DNA of 64,000 bases from positions 1,359,501 to 1,423,500 of the forward strand of contig NZ_CP036170.1 in the NCBI RefSeq assembly GCF_004295125.1, written 5' to 3'. The stretch is from [Clostridium] scindens ATCC 35704 (GTDB lineage Bacteria; Bacillota; Clostridia; Lachnospirales; Lachnospiraceae). Below, piece by piece: positions 26,736 to 35,417 of this stretch. Under the pieces are notes generated by a model that saw nothing but the letters and a program-made list of their open reading frames with translations, did no database searches and was not told the origin of the DNA. Numbering within the stretch: position 1 is the stretch's first letter; every line of letters begins with the position of its first letter. The position numbers and the translations under genes were made by a program.

Positions 26736-27665
26736 ATGAACATACACGAGTTGAACTATGTACTCTGCATAGCCAAGCATCAGAATATGACGAAAGCGGC
26801 CCGGGAACTGTATATCTCCCAGCCGACGCTGAGCAAGCACCTGGGGAAACTTGAGCGGGAACTGGGAATCAAGCTTTTTAACCGGGTGGACAATTGCTAT
26901 ATCCCGACTTACGCGGGCAGGCGTTATATGGAATATGCCAGCCGCGTTCTGGAACTGACCCGGAATTGGGAGAAGGAGCTGGAGGACCTCCGGTCCTTGA
27001 ATGACGGCGAACTGAATGTGGCATTCCCACTGATGCGAAGTTCCTGCATGATTCCCTGGATTCTCCCCGCATTCCGCCAGCTGCATCCGAATATCCGCCT
27101 GAATTTTCTGGAGGAGACTTATGCCATCCAGGAACGCCTGTTAAATGACGGCCGGATCGACTTTGCCATTTTCAGCGGAGGCGACCCGAACCCCAAGCTG
27201 GAATACGAGGTGCTGGGTCAGGAAGAGATCCTGCTGGCCGTGTCGGCGGACAATCCCCTGGCAAAGGATGCTGCCTGTGATCTTTTAAAAGAGGGCGGCT
27301 ATCCGCCCGTGGACTGGTCAAAGCTTCATAACGAGAAGTTCATCCTGCACCATCCGGAGCAGAATACGGGAGCGATCACCGGACATCTTCTGAAAAAACA
27401 CGGAATCACGCCCACTGTGCCATTCTATACGCGCAATACGCAGGCGGCGCTTCTTCTGGTCCAGCAAAATGAGGGGATTTGCTTTGCGCCGGAAACCTAT
27501 ATCCGCAACATGACGTTTCATACGCCGCCGGTCTGCTTTTCCTTAAACGATCCCGAAGCGTTCGCCACCACCATGATCACCTATCGGAAAGGGGCGTATC
27601 TGTCGGCGTATGCGCAGGATTTTATTCGGATAGCGAAGGAGTATTTTAAGGGGACCTCGTTATGA
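26736..27665 (+). CDS. LysR-family transcriptional regulator
   Basis: A 309-residue LysR-type regulator. The N-terminal winged helix reads MNIHELNYVLCIAKHQNMTKAARELYISQPTLSKHLGKLE, a textbook LysR HTH. The C-terminal part is a two-lobed effector-binding domain (LNVAFPLMRSSCMIPWILPAF; RIDFAIFSGG). It is divergent from the purine permease-adenine deaminase operon with a palindrome in between, so it most likely controls purine uptake. The effector is unknown. CCCGGAGGGAACTT gives a strong ribosome site for the ATG at 26736. Confidence 0.92.
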   Translation: MNIHELNYVLCIAKHQNMTKAARELYISQPTLSKHLGKLERELGIKLFNRVDNCYIPTYAGRRYMEYASRVLELTRNWEKELEDLRSLNDGELNVAFPLMRSSCMIPWILPAFRQLHPNIRLNFLEETYAIQERLLNDGRIDFAIFSGGDPNPKLEYEVLGQEEILLAVSADNPLAKDAACDLLKEGGYPPVDWSKLHNEKFILHHPEQNTGAITGHLLKKHGITPTVPFYTRNTQAALLLVQQNEGICFAPETYIRNMTFHTPPVCFSLNDPEAFATTMITYRKGAYLSAYAQDFIRIAKEYFKGTSL

Positions 27666-27751
27666 CTAGAGACAATTTAAAAGAGTCTTAGTATTAATAA
27701 AATATTATATGGATTAGTAAAGCAGATAAATGATCTGAAAGGATGAGGATT

Positions 27752-29143
27752 ATGGGTGGAAGAGATGCTTCAAGGGGTTTTTTATACCAGGGATTTGCGT
27801 CCGTATTAGAGGCGTTAACTAATAAAAATAAGTGGGACAAGATTTATGTTGAGTTCCCTACAACAGATGATAAGGTAGATATAGCATTAGGACTACAAAA
27901 TCAAATTGTTAAATGCATACAAGTAAAATCCACGATAAATACGTTTGCTAAATCTGATATCAAGACATGTATCACGGATATTATAAAGGATATGGAAAGT
28001 CCGGAATATGAATTATTCTTAATTGGGCAGTGTGATAAGTCCGCCAATACATTTATAAAGTCAATTGATAAGTATTATGAAGGAGTGATTGATAAAGAAG
28101 CAGAATCTTCGTTAAGTGGTTTTGATACAGAGTTGCTTGATAATAAGAAAATAAGGTTTTCTATCTTGCCATTTGATATAGATATATTAGAAAAGATAGT
28201 TAGAGATTCTTTGCACCAGTATATTTCATCTAACAAACAAATGATGACGTTTGATCAAATTAGGTTTATTGCTTCGACTACTGTGAATGACCAGATGATA
28301 TCTTCAACACATGGCAGAGGTGTTGACAGAAAAGAATTTGATGAGGAAATGGAAAAGCGTATTCTTCTTGTTGCTGATAAGTATTTCCCTAAAAGAATAC
28401 CTATCGGTGTAAAAAGTTTTACCCGAGCAGTAGGGCGTTTAGAAGAAGATGTAGATAAGTGCTTATCATTTGTTGATAAGTTTGCTGACCGGAAGTTAAA
28501 AGATGAATATGATTGGAACGGAGATATATACAGAAATTTGAAAGAATTTCTGCTGACAAATACAAGCAACAGGCATGCCTATCAGATCTTAATGGATGCG
28601 CATATATCCATAGCCTTCGCTGCAGGAAGAATTCTTGATAGTAAATCAGGCGTTAATATATTCCCAGTACAAAAATCTTCAACTAATGGCACTGTATTAT
28701 GGGATGTGAAATTGTCGTCTAAAAAAGACTATGCGAAATGGGAAATATTGCATGAAAGGTTTAATGAGAATCAATATGATTCGGCATTAGTATTAAACGT
28801 CTCTCGTGATATTTATAATGATGTGGTAAAATTCATAAAAGAAAGAGATTTGTCCATTGGGCGTATCATTAATTGCAAGTTAAACGGAGTAGAAGCTACA
28901 AATTTTTCTATAGAAGATGGAACACATGCCACTATTTTAGCTAATTCAGTTTATAGCGCTATTGGCAAAAGAAGTATTATGGAACGGCGTGCAACACTGC
29001 ATATTTTTGCTTCTGCTCCAACTGCATTTATGTTTTCCTTGGGGCAAAATTCGTCTGGATTTGGCAACTGCATTCTATATGAGTACGATTTTGAACTAAA
29101 GAATTCTTGTACGTATTCGCAGTCAATTAGTTTTACTAATTAA
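27752..29143 (+). CDS. Cap4-like protein: N-terminal nuclease domain plus C-terminal SAVED domain (orphan)
   Basis: A 463-residue protein, markedly A/T-rich compared with its neighbours. The N terminus (GGRDASRGFLYQGFASVLEAL) resembles the DUF4297/Cap4 endonuclease family, with a PD-(D/E)xK-like site: Asp43 in DDKVDIAL and the Gln57-x-Lys59 pair in CIQVKST. The C terminus has SAVED-domain features: LHIFASAPTAFMFSLGQ followed by CILYEYDFE. SAVED domains bind cyclic nucleotides in CBASS effectors such as Cap4, activating DNA cleavage. No CD-NTase, HORMA/TRIP13 or Cap2/Cap3-like gene is adjacent; neighbours are lysR and ogt. ATG 27752 is preferred because the first ATG (27743) directly abuts AAAGG. 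Confidence 0.72.
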   Translation: MGGRDASRGFLYQGFASVLEALTNKNKWDKIYVEFPTTDDKVDIALGLQNQIVKCIQVKSTINTFAKSDIKTCITDIIKDMESPEYELFLIGQCDKSANTFIKSIDKYYEGVIDKEAESSLSGFDTELLDNKKIRFSILPFDIDILEKIVRDSLHQYISSNKQMMTFDQIRFIASTTVNDQMISSTHGRGVDRKEFDEEMEKRILLVADKYFPKRIPIGVKSFTRAVGRLEEDVDKCLSFVDKFADRKLKDEYDWNGDIYRNLKEFLLTNTSNRHAYQILMDAHISIAFAAGRILDSKSGVNIFPVQKSSTNGTVLWDVKLSSKKDYAKWEILHERFNENQYDSALVLNVSRDIYNDVVKFIKERDLSIGRIINCKLNGVEATNFSIEDGTHATILANSVYSAIGKRSIMERRATLHIFASAPTAFMFSLGQNSSGFGNCILYEYDFELKNSCTYSQSISFTN

Positions 29144-29210
29144 AAAAGGATTGTTTCTGTCTATTATACCGTTAGATTATATTGGAGAATTGCAAAGGAG
29201 AATGCACCTC

Positions 29211-29750
29211 ATGTATTACGCAACAGACTATATATCGCCCCTGGGCCGTGTCAAACTCACCGCTGATGGCGAAGCCCTGATAGGCCTGTGGCTGGAAGGA
29301 CAAAAGTACTTTGGCGGGAAAGTCAAAGAAGAATTCGTGGAGAATAGAAGCCTCCCGGTTCTGGAAAATGCGAAGGACTGGCTGGACCGGTATTTTGCGG
29401 GGAAGAAGCCGGAGATATCCGAACTGCCGCTTGCGCCGATGGGAAGCGCATTCCAGCAAGGCGTATGGGAACTTCTCTGCGAGATTCCCTATGGGCAGGT
29501 TACCACTTATGGGGAGATCGCGAAAAAAATGGCAGCGAGGATGGGAAAAAGCAGCATGTCCGGCCAGGCGGTCGGAGGGGCGGTCGGCCATAATCCGATC
29601 TCTATCATTATCCCCTGCCACCGGGTTGTAGGCGCGAACGGGAGCCTGACCGGGTATGCAGGCGGAATTAAGAAAAAGGTAAAACTGCTGGATCACGAAG
29701 GCGTGGATCTGCAGAAATTTTTTATACCCAAAGAGGGAACGGCACTATAA
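29211..29750 (+). CDS. ogt: Methylated-DNA--protein-cysteine methyltransferase
   Basis: A 179-residue O6-alkylguanine-DNA alkyltransferase, a single-use repair protein that takes alkyl groups from guanine onto its own cysteine. The acceptor motif is IIPCHRVVGANGSLTGYAGG. Upstream are GSAFQQGVWELLCEIPYGQVTTYGEIA and AVGGAVGHNPISII, all conserved. The start is placed at MYYATDYISPLG (29211), with AAAGGAGA 9 bases upstream; the longer frame from 29151 adds residues unlike the family. It is downstream of the SAVED protein gene on the same strand. Confidence 0.95.
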   Translation: MYYATDYISPLGRVKLTADGEALIGLWLEGQKYFGGKVKEEFVENRSLPVLENAKDWLDRYFAGKKPEISELPLAPMGSAFQQGVWELLCEIPYGQVTTYGEIAKKMAARMGKSSMSGQAVGGAVGHNPISIIIPCHRVVGANGSLTGYAGGIKKKVKLLDHEGVDLQKFFIPKEGTAL

Positions 29751-29794
29751 TTTATAGCAGACCAGTATAGAATAGCAGGAAGGAGGAAGAGAGC

Positions 29795-29852
29795 ATGGGG
29801 ATTTGGACAGAAAAGCACTAGCTGCAAGGCGTTAGTGTTTCGTACGCCTTGC
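29795..29852 (+). other. Eight-codon open frame followed by a hairpin
   Basis: GGAAGGAGG is followed by ATG and a short frame coding MGIWTEKH then TAG (29795-29821). A perfect hairpin GCAAGGCGT / ACGCCTTGC follows at 29824-29832 and 29844-29852. No T-run follows the stem. The arrangement resembles a leader peptide before the hydrolase gene, but nothing shows it is used. Confidence 0.3.
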
Positions 29853-29896
29853 TGATCAGGAAGTTAAGAGACAGACCAATGATTAGGAGGCAAACG

Positions 29897-30643
29897 ATGT
29901 CATATTTTTATTATCAGTCAAAAAGGATTTATTACACCGAATCTGGAAATGGAGCACCCGTATTATTCTTGCATGGCAATACTGCATCTTCCAAAATGTT
30001 TGAACTATTACTGCCCTTATATGAGGAACGGTTCCATGTGATTCTCATTGATTTCCTGGGGCATGGAAGATCAGAACGCTTGGAGAGGTTTCCGGCGGAT
30101 CTCTGGATGGAGGAGGCCAGACAGACCACTGCGCTGCTTGAGTATCTTAAACTGGGAAAGATAAGTCTGGTAGGAACCAGCGGAGGCGCGTGGGCGGCAA
30201 TCAATGCTGCCTTGGAGCGGCCGGACCTGGTTGGCAAAGTAGTGGCGGACAGTTTTGACGGCCGGACGCTGGCGGATGATTTCGCAAGGAATCTTGTCCT
30301 GGAACGGGCAAGCGCCAAGCAGGACGAGATGGGAGTCGGATTCTATGAGTGGTGCCAGGGAGACGACTGGGAGCGCGTGGTTGACATGGACACAGAAGCC
30401 ATGATCCAGTGCGCTGAAAAGAAACTGCCGTTATTCATTAAGCCGTTGAATGGATTAAAGGTATCGCTTCTTCTTATGGGCAGCGAGGAGGACGAGATGT
30501 GCAGGAAGGATTTTCTGGAAGAATATGATGCAATTGCAAAAGAAACCGGCGCGCAGATTCAGATATTTCCTACCGGGAATCATCCGGCGCTTCTTTCCAA
30601 TGCAGAGCGGGCGGCGGAAGCCATTGGCAGATTTCTTAAATAG
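29897..30643 (+). CDS. Alpha/beta hydrolase
   Basis: A 248-residue alpha/beta hydrolase-fold protein. The oxyanion region is APVLFLHGNTASS, the nucleophile elbow GxSxG is in LVGTSGGAWAAINAA, and the catalytic His is likely in TGNHPALLSN near the end. There is no signal peptide. AGGAGG lies 6 bases before the ATG at 29897, which decides the start over the longer frame from 29849. The substrate is unknown; such enzymes include esterases, lipases and C-C hydrolases. A terminator follows, so it is probably transcribed alone or with ogt. Confidence 0.88.
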   Translation: MSYFYYQSKRIYYTESGNGAPVLFLHGNTASSKMFELLLPLYEERFHVILIDFLGHGRSERLERFPADLWMEEARQTTALLEYLKLGKISLVGTSGGAWAAINAALERPDLVGKVVADSFDGRTLADDFARNLVLERASAKQDEMGVGFYEWCQGDDWERVVDMDTEAMIQCAEKKLPLFIKPLNGLKVSLLLMGSEEDEMCRKDFLEEYDAIAKETGAQIQIFPTGNHPALLSNAERAAEAIGRFLK

Positions 30644-30659
30644 TATGAATTAAGAGAAG

Positions 30660-30690
30660 GGATGGAACATTTGGATGTTTCATCCTCTTT
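30660..30690 (+). terminator. Terminator after the hydrolase gene
   Basis: GGATGGAACAT (30660-30670) pairs with ATGTTTCATCC (30675-30685) with one G-T pair; CTCTTT follows. Confidence 0.7.
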
Positions 30691-30719
30691 GCGGTTATAG
30701 GAAAAGCAAAACAGTAATA

Positions 30720-30748
30720 TTGACATACAATGGTTTTGGTGCTATGTT
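30720..30748 (+). promoter_or_regulatory. Promoter of the secDF-ktrBA-pyk gene string
   Basis: TTGACA (30720-30725, perfect), a 17-base spacer and TATGTT (30743-30748). It lies 32 bases before the first gene, behind a terminator. Confidence 0.75.
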
Positions 30749-30779
30749 TTAGGTAATTCGAAGGAGGGGAGGAAGAAAG

Positions 30780-31205
30780 ATGGGGCATAAGCTGAAAGTA
30801 ATTCTTACAGTCATCTTAATTGCAAGTTTGGGCATTTTTCTATCTTCCGGTCTTCAATTCTACGACGCAGGTGATGACTTAGGCAGTTCTTCAGGACAGG
30901 AAAGGCAGGGCACGTTAACCCAGGCAGATTATACGGACGGCAATGGCATGCATGTCTTAGACGGAGGCTGTATAAGCACGGAAAAAGAGACAGAAGCGGT
31001 CTGTTCGCAGATATTCCAGGGCTTGAAGAATATTCAGAGGCTGCCAGTCTGGTTTTACGCATTTATCCTACTCTCTATATGCATCTGGCAGAAGAGGGCA
31101 TTTTTGTCATATCTGCAATTCTATTTATTTCCTTTGGCACGATTCTTGTGCGAACTGTGTATCCGATTAGAAAAAGACGGGAAGAAACGGGACTTTGCTT
31201 TCTAA
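30780..31205 (+). CDS. Small membrane protein of unknown function
   Basis: A 141-residue protein I do not recognise. It has an N-terminal hydrophobic segment (about residues 7-25, possible signal anchor), an extracellular polar stretch of about 65 residues, a second hydrophobic region (about 91-117) and a basic C-terminal tail. A very strong purine-rich ribosome site (AAGGAGGGGAGG) precedes the ATG, and a good promoter lies upstream, so it is likely expressed. secDF begins 33 bases downstream, which hints at a membrane- or export-related role, but this is context only. Confidence 0.65.
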   Translation: MGHKLKVILTVILIASLGIFLSSGLQFYDAGDDLGSSSGQERQGTLTQADYTDGNGMHVLDGGCISTEKETEAVCSQIFQGLKNIQRLPVWFYAFILLSICIWQKRAFLSYLQFYLFPLARFLCELCIRLEKDGKKRDFAF

Positions 31206-31238
31206 CTCTTATATTTATAGAAAGAAAGCAGGGAAGAA

Positions 31239-33416
31239 ATGAAGAATAAAAAATTAAATATTTGGATTGCTCTTGGGGTAATCTTTCTTTTTGTGTACCT
31301 CGCAGTCTTCGGCTGTGGGGGCGGCATCAAGGGAATGCGCGACATGCGCTTTGGCATTGATATCCGAGGCGGCGTGGAGGCCGTATTTGAGCCGGCAGGA
31401 ACGAAGGAAAAACCGACAAAGGCAGAACTGGAAATGGCAAGGGAAGTCATCGAGACCCGGCTGGATGCCCAGAATATTCTGGACCGGGAGGTGACGGTGG
31501 ATGAAAAGGCAGGCAACATCATCGTCAGATTCCCATGGAAATCCGATGAAAAGGACTTTGACCCGGAAACCGCCATCCAGGAATTAGGCCAGATGGCAGA
31601 GTTAACGTTCCGTGGGCCTGACGGCACCGTGTATGTGAAAGGCTCGGATGTAGCCAGAAGCCGGGCGGCGCTGGATGAGCAGAAGAGAAACATCGTGGAA
31701 CTGGAGTTTACCAGCAAGGGTGCGGAAAAATTTGCCAATGCCACGGAGGAACTGGCAGGACAGAATATGGGAATCTACATGGATGAGGAGATGATTTCCA
31801 ATCCGCTGGTGAATGGGAAGATCACAGGCGGGAAGGCTGAGATCACAGGGATGGCCTCCAAGGAGGAGAGCCAGGATCTCGCGGATAAGATTAATTCCGG
31901 GGCGCTGCCGTTCTCCATGGAGACGACGAATTACAATACCATCAGTCCTACGCTTGGAGACCGGGCGCTGAATGCGATGGCGGCAGCGGCAGGGATCACG
32001 ATGGTTCTGATCTGCCTCTTTATGGTTGCGTGGTACCGGCTTCCGGGCATCATTAGCTGCCTGACGCTGGCCTTTCAGATCGCGCTGCAGATCCTGGCCA
32101 TCTCGGTGCCGCAGTATACGATCACCCTTCCGGGCATCGCAGGGCTGATACTGTCGGGAGGCATGGCTGTAGACGCCAACATCATTATCAGTGAGAGGAT
32201 CAGCGAGGAATTGAAGAAAGGGAGTTCCGTGAAACGAGCGATAAAGAGCGGGTACCAAAGGGCATTTTCTTCTGTTCTGGACGGAAATATCACGACGGCG
32301 GCTGTGGCGGGCATTTTGATGATATTTGGCTCTGGCACGATGCTAAGCTTCGGATATACGCTGCTGACCGGCGTGATCATCAATCTGCTGGCAGGCGTGT
32401 GGATGTCCAGAAGCATGCTGAATTCTATAATCCGGTACGGCTTTTTTAACCAGGGGAAGTGGTTTTGCAAAAAGCGTGATAAGAAGGTGCTGCACTTTAC
32501 TGAGGCAAAGCGGTATTTCTTTTTGGCAAGTATTGCTGTTATTGTCTCTGGAACCATATGGAGCGCGGCAAATGGCGTGAAGCTGGATACCCAGTTTACT
32601 GGAGGCGTCATTTTAAAATATACCTACTCCGGGAAGGCGGATACCGGACAGATACAACAGAAAGTGGAGGATATCGCAGACAGAAGCGTCAGCGTCCAGA
32701 CATCGGAAGATCCCTCTACAGGGGAGAAGAAACTGGTACTGACGCTGGCGGGAAAGAACGGGCTGTCTCCGGATCAGCAGAAGCAGATTCTCAATACGCT
32801 GAATAAAGGAAATGATAACCGGTTTCAGACTTCCGAGACGTATGCGGTGGAACCCTATATCGGAGCAAAGGCACTGAAGAATTCCGTCATAGCGATCATA
32901 CTTTCTTTTCTTTTTATTATTGTATATATCCGCCTGCGCTTTTCTGCACTTGGAGGACTGGCAGCCGGGGTTACGGCGGTTCTGGCGCTTATGCATGATA
33001 TCTGCATCGTGCTGTTCGTATTCGGGATATTCCGGATACCGCTGAATGATGCGTTTGTGGCAGTGACGCTGACGATTATCGGGTATTCCATCAATGATAC
33101 GATCGTATTGTATGATCGGATCCGCGAGCACAGGAATACGATGAAAAGGAAAGGAACTCTGGCGGAACTGGTGGATCTTAGCACGACGGAAACTCTGGGA
33201 CGGTCGATCAACACGGCATTTACCGTGATCCTATGTGCATTTATTATTCTGGCTGCCTCGATCGTCTACCAGATGGAGTCTATCACGAAGTTCTCCCTCC
33301 CGCTTCTTGCAGGGCTGGTATCGGGATGCTATTCGTCAATCTGCATCGCCGCGCCTCTGTGGGTATGGTGGGAAGAACAGGTTCAAAAGCGGAAGACAGG
33401 GATGAAAAGGAAATGA
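31239..33416 (+). CDS. secDF: Protein translocase subunit SecDF (fused)
   Basis: A 725-residue fusion of SecD and SecF, the membrane proteins that use the proton gradient to help SecYEG export proteins. The SecD half has FGIDIRGGVEAVFEPAG, the P1 head region, and the membrane block TLPGIAGLILSGGMAVDANIIISERI. The SecF half repeats the pattern with YIRLRFSALGGLAAGVTAVLALMHD and VAVTLTIIGYSINDTIVLYDRIRE. Fusion is usual in many Firmicutes. The stop overlaps the start of the next gene (ATGA), so it is translationally coupled to the potassium transporter. Confidence 0.96.
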   Translation: MKNKKLNIWIALGVIFLFVYLAVFGCGGGIKGMRDMRFGIDIRGGVEAVFEPAGTKEKPTKAELEMAREVIETRLDAQNILDREVTVDEKAGNIIVRFPWKSDEKDFDPETAIQELGQMAELTFRGPDGTVYVKGSDVARSRAALDEQKRNIVELEFTSKGAEKFANATEELAGQNMGIYMDEEMISNPLVNGKITGGKAEITGMASKEESQDLADKINSGALPFSMETTNYNTISPTLGDRALNAMAAAAGITMVLICLFMVAWYRLPGIISCLTLAFQIALQILAISVPQYTITLPGIAGLILSGGMAVDANIIISERISEELKKGSSVKRAIKSGYQRAFSSVLDGNITTAAVAGILMIFGSGTMLSFGYTLLTGVIINLLAGVWMSRSMLNSIIRYGFFNQGKWFCKKRDKKVLHFTEAKRYFFLASIAVIVSGTIWSAANGVKLDTQFTGGVILKYTYSGKADTGQIQQKVEDIADRSVSVQTSEDPSTGEKKLVLTLAGKNGLSPDQQKQILNTLNKGNDNRFQTSETYAVEPYIGAKALKNSVIAIILSFLFIIVYIRLRFSALGGLAAGVTAVLALMHDICIVLFVFGIFRIPLNDAFVAVTLTIIGYSINDTIVLYDRIREHRNTMKRKGTLAELVDLSTTETLGRSINTAFTVILCAFIILAASIVYQMESITKFSLPLLAGLVSGCYSSICIAAPLWVWWEEQVQKRKTGMKRK

Positions 33417-34717
33417 AGAATATAAAATTATTTTTTAGAAATCAGCCGCCGGGGCGGCTCATTGCATCGGGATTCGCGCTTGTAATCCTGCTGGGAGCAT
33501 TCCTGCTTTTGCTTCCAGTTACCATAAAAGACGGAGCAGAAGTATCTGTGATCGATGCGCTCTTTACTTCCACCAGCGCTGTCTGCGTGACTGGACTGAT
33601 CGCGACGGATATTGCGGATCATTTTACCGTATTCGGGCAGGCGGTGGTGGCGATCCTGATCCAGGTCGGAGGCCTGGGCGTCACATCGATCGGCGTAGGC
33701 CTGGTACTGGCGGCAGGCAAGCGGGTTGGCATTAAGAGCAGGGTGCTGGTCAAGGAAGCGCTGAACGTGGATACATACAAAGGAATCGTAAGGCTGGTGA
33801 AGGCAGTACTCATGATGACCCTGTGCTTTGAGGCGGGAGGGGCGCTTCTTAGCTTCCTGGTATTCAGCCAGGATTACGCGCCGCTGCATGCGGCGGGAAT
33901 CAGCATCTTCCATTCCATCGCCGCTTTTAATAACTCGGGATTCGACATTCTGGGAGGGCTGCAAAACCTGATCCCCTATCAGGATGACGTTCTGCTGAAT
34001 CTGACGACTTGTACGTTGATCATTTTTGGAGGCTTGGGCTTTCTGGTGATTCTGGACGTATTAAAGCGGAGACGGTTTCGCAGGCTGGCCCTGCACTCGA
34101 AAGTAGTGATCGCGACCAGCCTGGCTTTGCTGGCTGTCGGAACGGTCTCATTGAAGGCTACGGAAGATATTACATGGCTGGGCGCCTTCTTCCAGAGCGT
34201 TTCCGCAAGGACGGCGGGATTCTCCACGTACCCGATCGGACAGTTTACCAATGCGGGATTATTCGTCCTGTGCGTGCTGATGTTCATCGGCGCGTCGCCC
34301 GGCTCTACCGGAGGCGGCATCAAGACCAGTACCTTCTTCGTGATATTCCAGGAGATACGGGGCATGTGCGCGAAGAAGACGGTCCACGCCTTCCACCGGA
34401 GTATCTCCAGACAGAATGTTTCAAAGGCGTTTATGATCACGATTCTCTCTGGCACGGTCATAGGCATTGCGGTATTTTTGATGTGCATTCTGGAACCAGA
34501 TTTCAGTTTCATGCAAATCTTCTTTGAAGTGATCTCCGCGTTTGGAACGGTGGGGCTTTCTACCGGAATTACGCCGGATCTAAGCGTGGCAGGGAAGACT
34601 GTGCTCATCCTGGTCATGTTTACGGGAAGAGTCGGGGCGTTCACCCTGCTGTCTATGTGGGTGAACCGGGCGGAGCCGAATGCCAGGTATTCAGAAGAAA
34701 CAATATCAGTTGGATAA
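33413..34717 (+). CDS. ktrB: Potassium uptake membrane subunit (TrkH/KtrB family)
   Basis: A 434-residue membrane protein with the four-fold TrkH/KtrB pore plan. Selectivity-filter-like segments are STSAVCVTGLIATD, AAFNNSGFDILGG, SVSARTAGFSTYPIGQF and SAFGTVGLSTGITPDLS. Length fits KtrB rather than the longer TrkH. The start overlaps the secDF stop (ATGA at 33413-33416); the longer frame from 33233 lies inside secDF and is not credible. The regulatory RCK subunit gene follows 18 bases later. Potassium transport of this kind is often controlled by c-di-AMP, whose phosphodiesterase gene is also in this window. Confidence 0.93.
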   Translation: MKNIKLFFRNQPPGRLIASGFALVILLGAFLLLLPVTIKDGAEVSVIDALFTSTSAVCVTGLIATDIADHFTVFGQAVVAILIQVGGLGVTSIGVGLVLAAGKRVGIKSRVLVKEALNVDTYKGIVRLVKAVLMMTLCFEAGGALLSFLVFSQDYAPLHAAGISIFHSIAAFNNSGFDILGGLQNLIPYQDDVLLNLTTCTLIIFGGLGFLVILDVLKRRRFRRLALHSKVVIATSLALLAVGTVSLKATEDITWLGAFFQSVSARTAGFSTYPIGQFTNAGLFVLCVLMFIGASPGSTGGGIKTSTFFVIFQEIRGMCAKKTVHAFHRSISRQNVSKAFMITILSGTVIGIAVFLMCILEPDFSFMQIFFEVISAFGTVGLSTGITPDLSVAGKTVLILVMFTGRVGAFTLLSMWVNRAEPNARYSEETISVG

Positions 34718-34735
34718 TTAATGAGGTGAATGAAT

Positions 34736-35398
34736 ATGAGAAAAAAAGAAGAAACTGCATATGGAGTCATTGGACTTGGGCGATTTGGAGAGGCCTTGGC
34801 AATCATGCTGGCGCAGTCCGGAAAAGAGGTTATCGTGGTAGACCGGGATGAGAGTAAGATTAAGGAAATGCGCCAATACACGGAATGCGCTTTCGTGACC
34901 GAGAACCTAAGCGCGGAAACCTTAAAAGAGATCGGCATCCAGAACTGCGACGTGGTTATTATCTGCATCGGCGAGAAAGCGGATGTCAGCATATTGATCA
35001 CCATGAGCGTGATTGAGATGGGAGTGCCAAGAGTGATCGCGAAGGCGTTCAGCCCGGAACAGGGAGCGGTATTGGAAAAGATCGGGGCAGAGGTGGTCTA
35101 TCCGGAAAGGGATATGGCGCTGCGGCTTGGAAAAAGGCTGCTGTCAAATAGTTTTATTGATTTTGTCTCTTTGTGCGACAGCGTTGAGATCCGCCAGCTG
35201 CAGGCGCCGGAGAGTCTGCTGGGGCGTACGGTGGAAGAGACGCAGATGCGTCGCAAATACCGCCTCAATATTATCGCCATCGTAAGCGGAGACCATACAG
35301 AGATCGAGGTTATGCCAGATTACCGCCTCAAGCAGGGAGATATCATCGTGGTAATCGGGAAAGCAGAAAATATTGATACATTTGTCAACATAATTTAA
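34736..35398 (+). CDS. ktrA: Potassium uptake regulatory subunit (KtrA/TrkA, RCK domains)
   Basis: A 220-residue cytoplasmic gating ring protein. The N-terminal RCK domain has the nucleotide-binding Rossmann motif YGVIGLGRFGEALAIMLA and the acidic end of beta 2 in VIVVDRDESKIKEM. The C-terminal RCK_C domain (ESLLGRTVEETQMRRKYRLNIIAIVSG; LKQGDIIVVIGKAENID) is the c-di-AMP-binding type in related proteins. GAGGTG lies 7 bases before the ATG at 34736, which decides this start over 34730. pyk begins 19 bases downstream. Confidence 0.94.
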   Translation: MRKKEETAYGVIGLGRFGEALAIMLAQSGKEVIVVDRDESKIKEMRQYTECAFVTENLSAETLKEIGIQNCDVVIICIGEKADVSILITMSVIEMGVPRVIAKAFSPEQGAVLEKIGAEVVYPERDMALRLGKRLLSNSFIDFVSLCDSVEIRQLQAPESLLGRTVEETQMRRKYRLNIIAIVSGDHTEIEVMPDYRLKQGDIIVVIGKAENIDTFVNII

Positions 35399-35417
35399 TG
35401 GGAAAGGAAGGTATTTT

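Noticed and set aside
33233-33412. N-terminal extension of the potassium channel subunit
   Set aside because: It lies entirely inside secDF; the ATGA overlap at 33413 gives the natural start.
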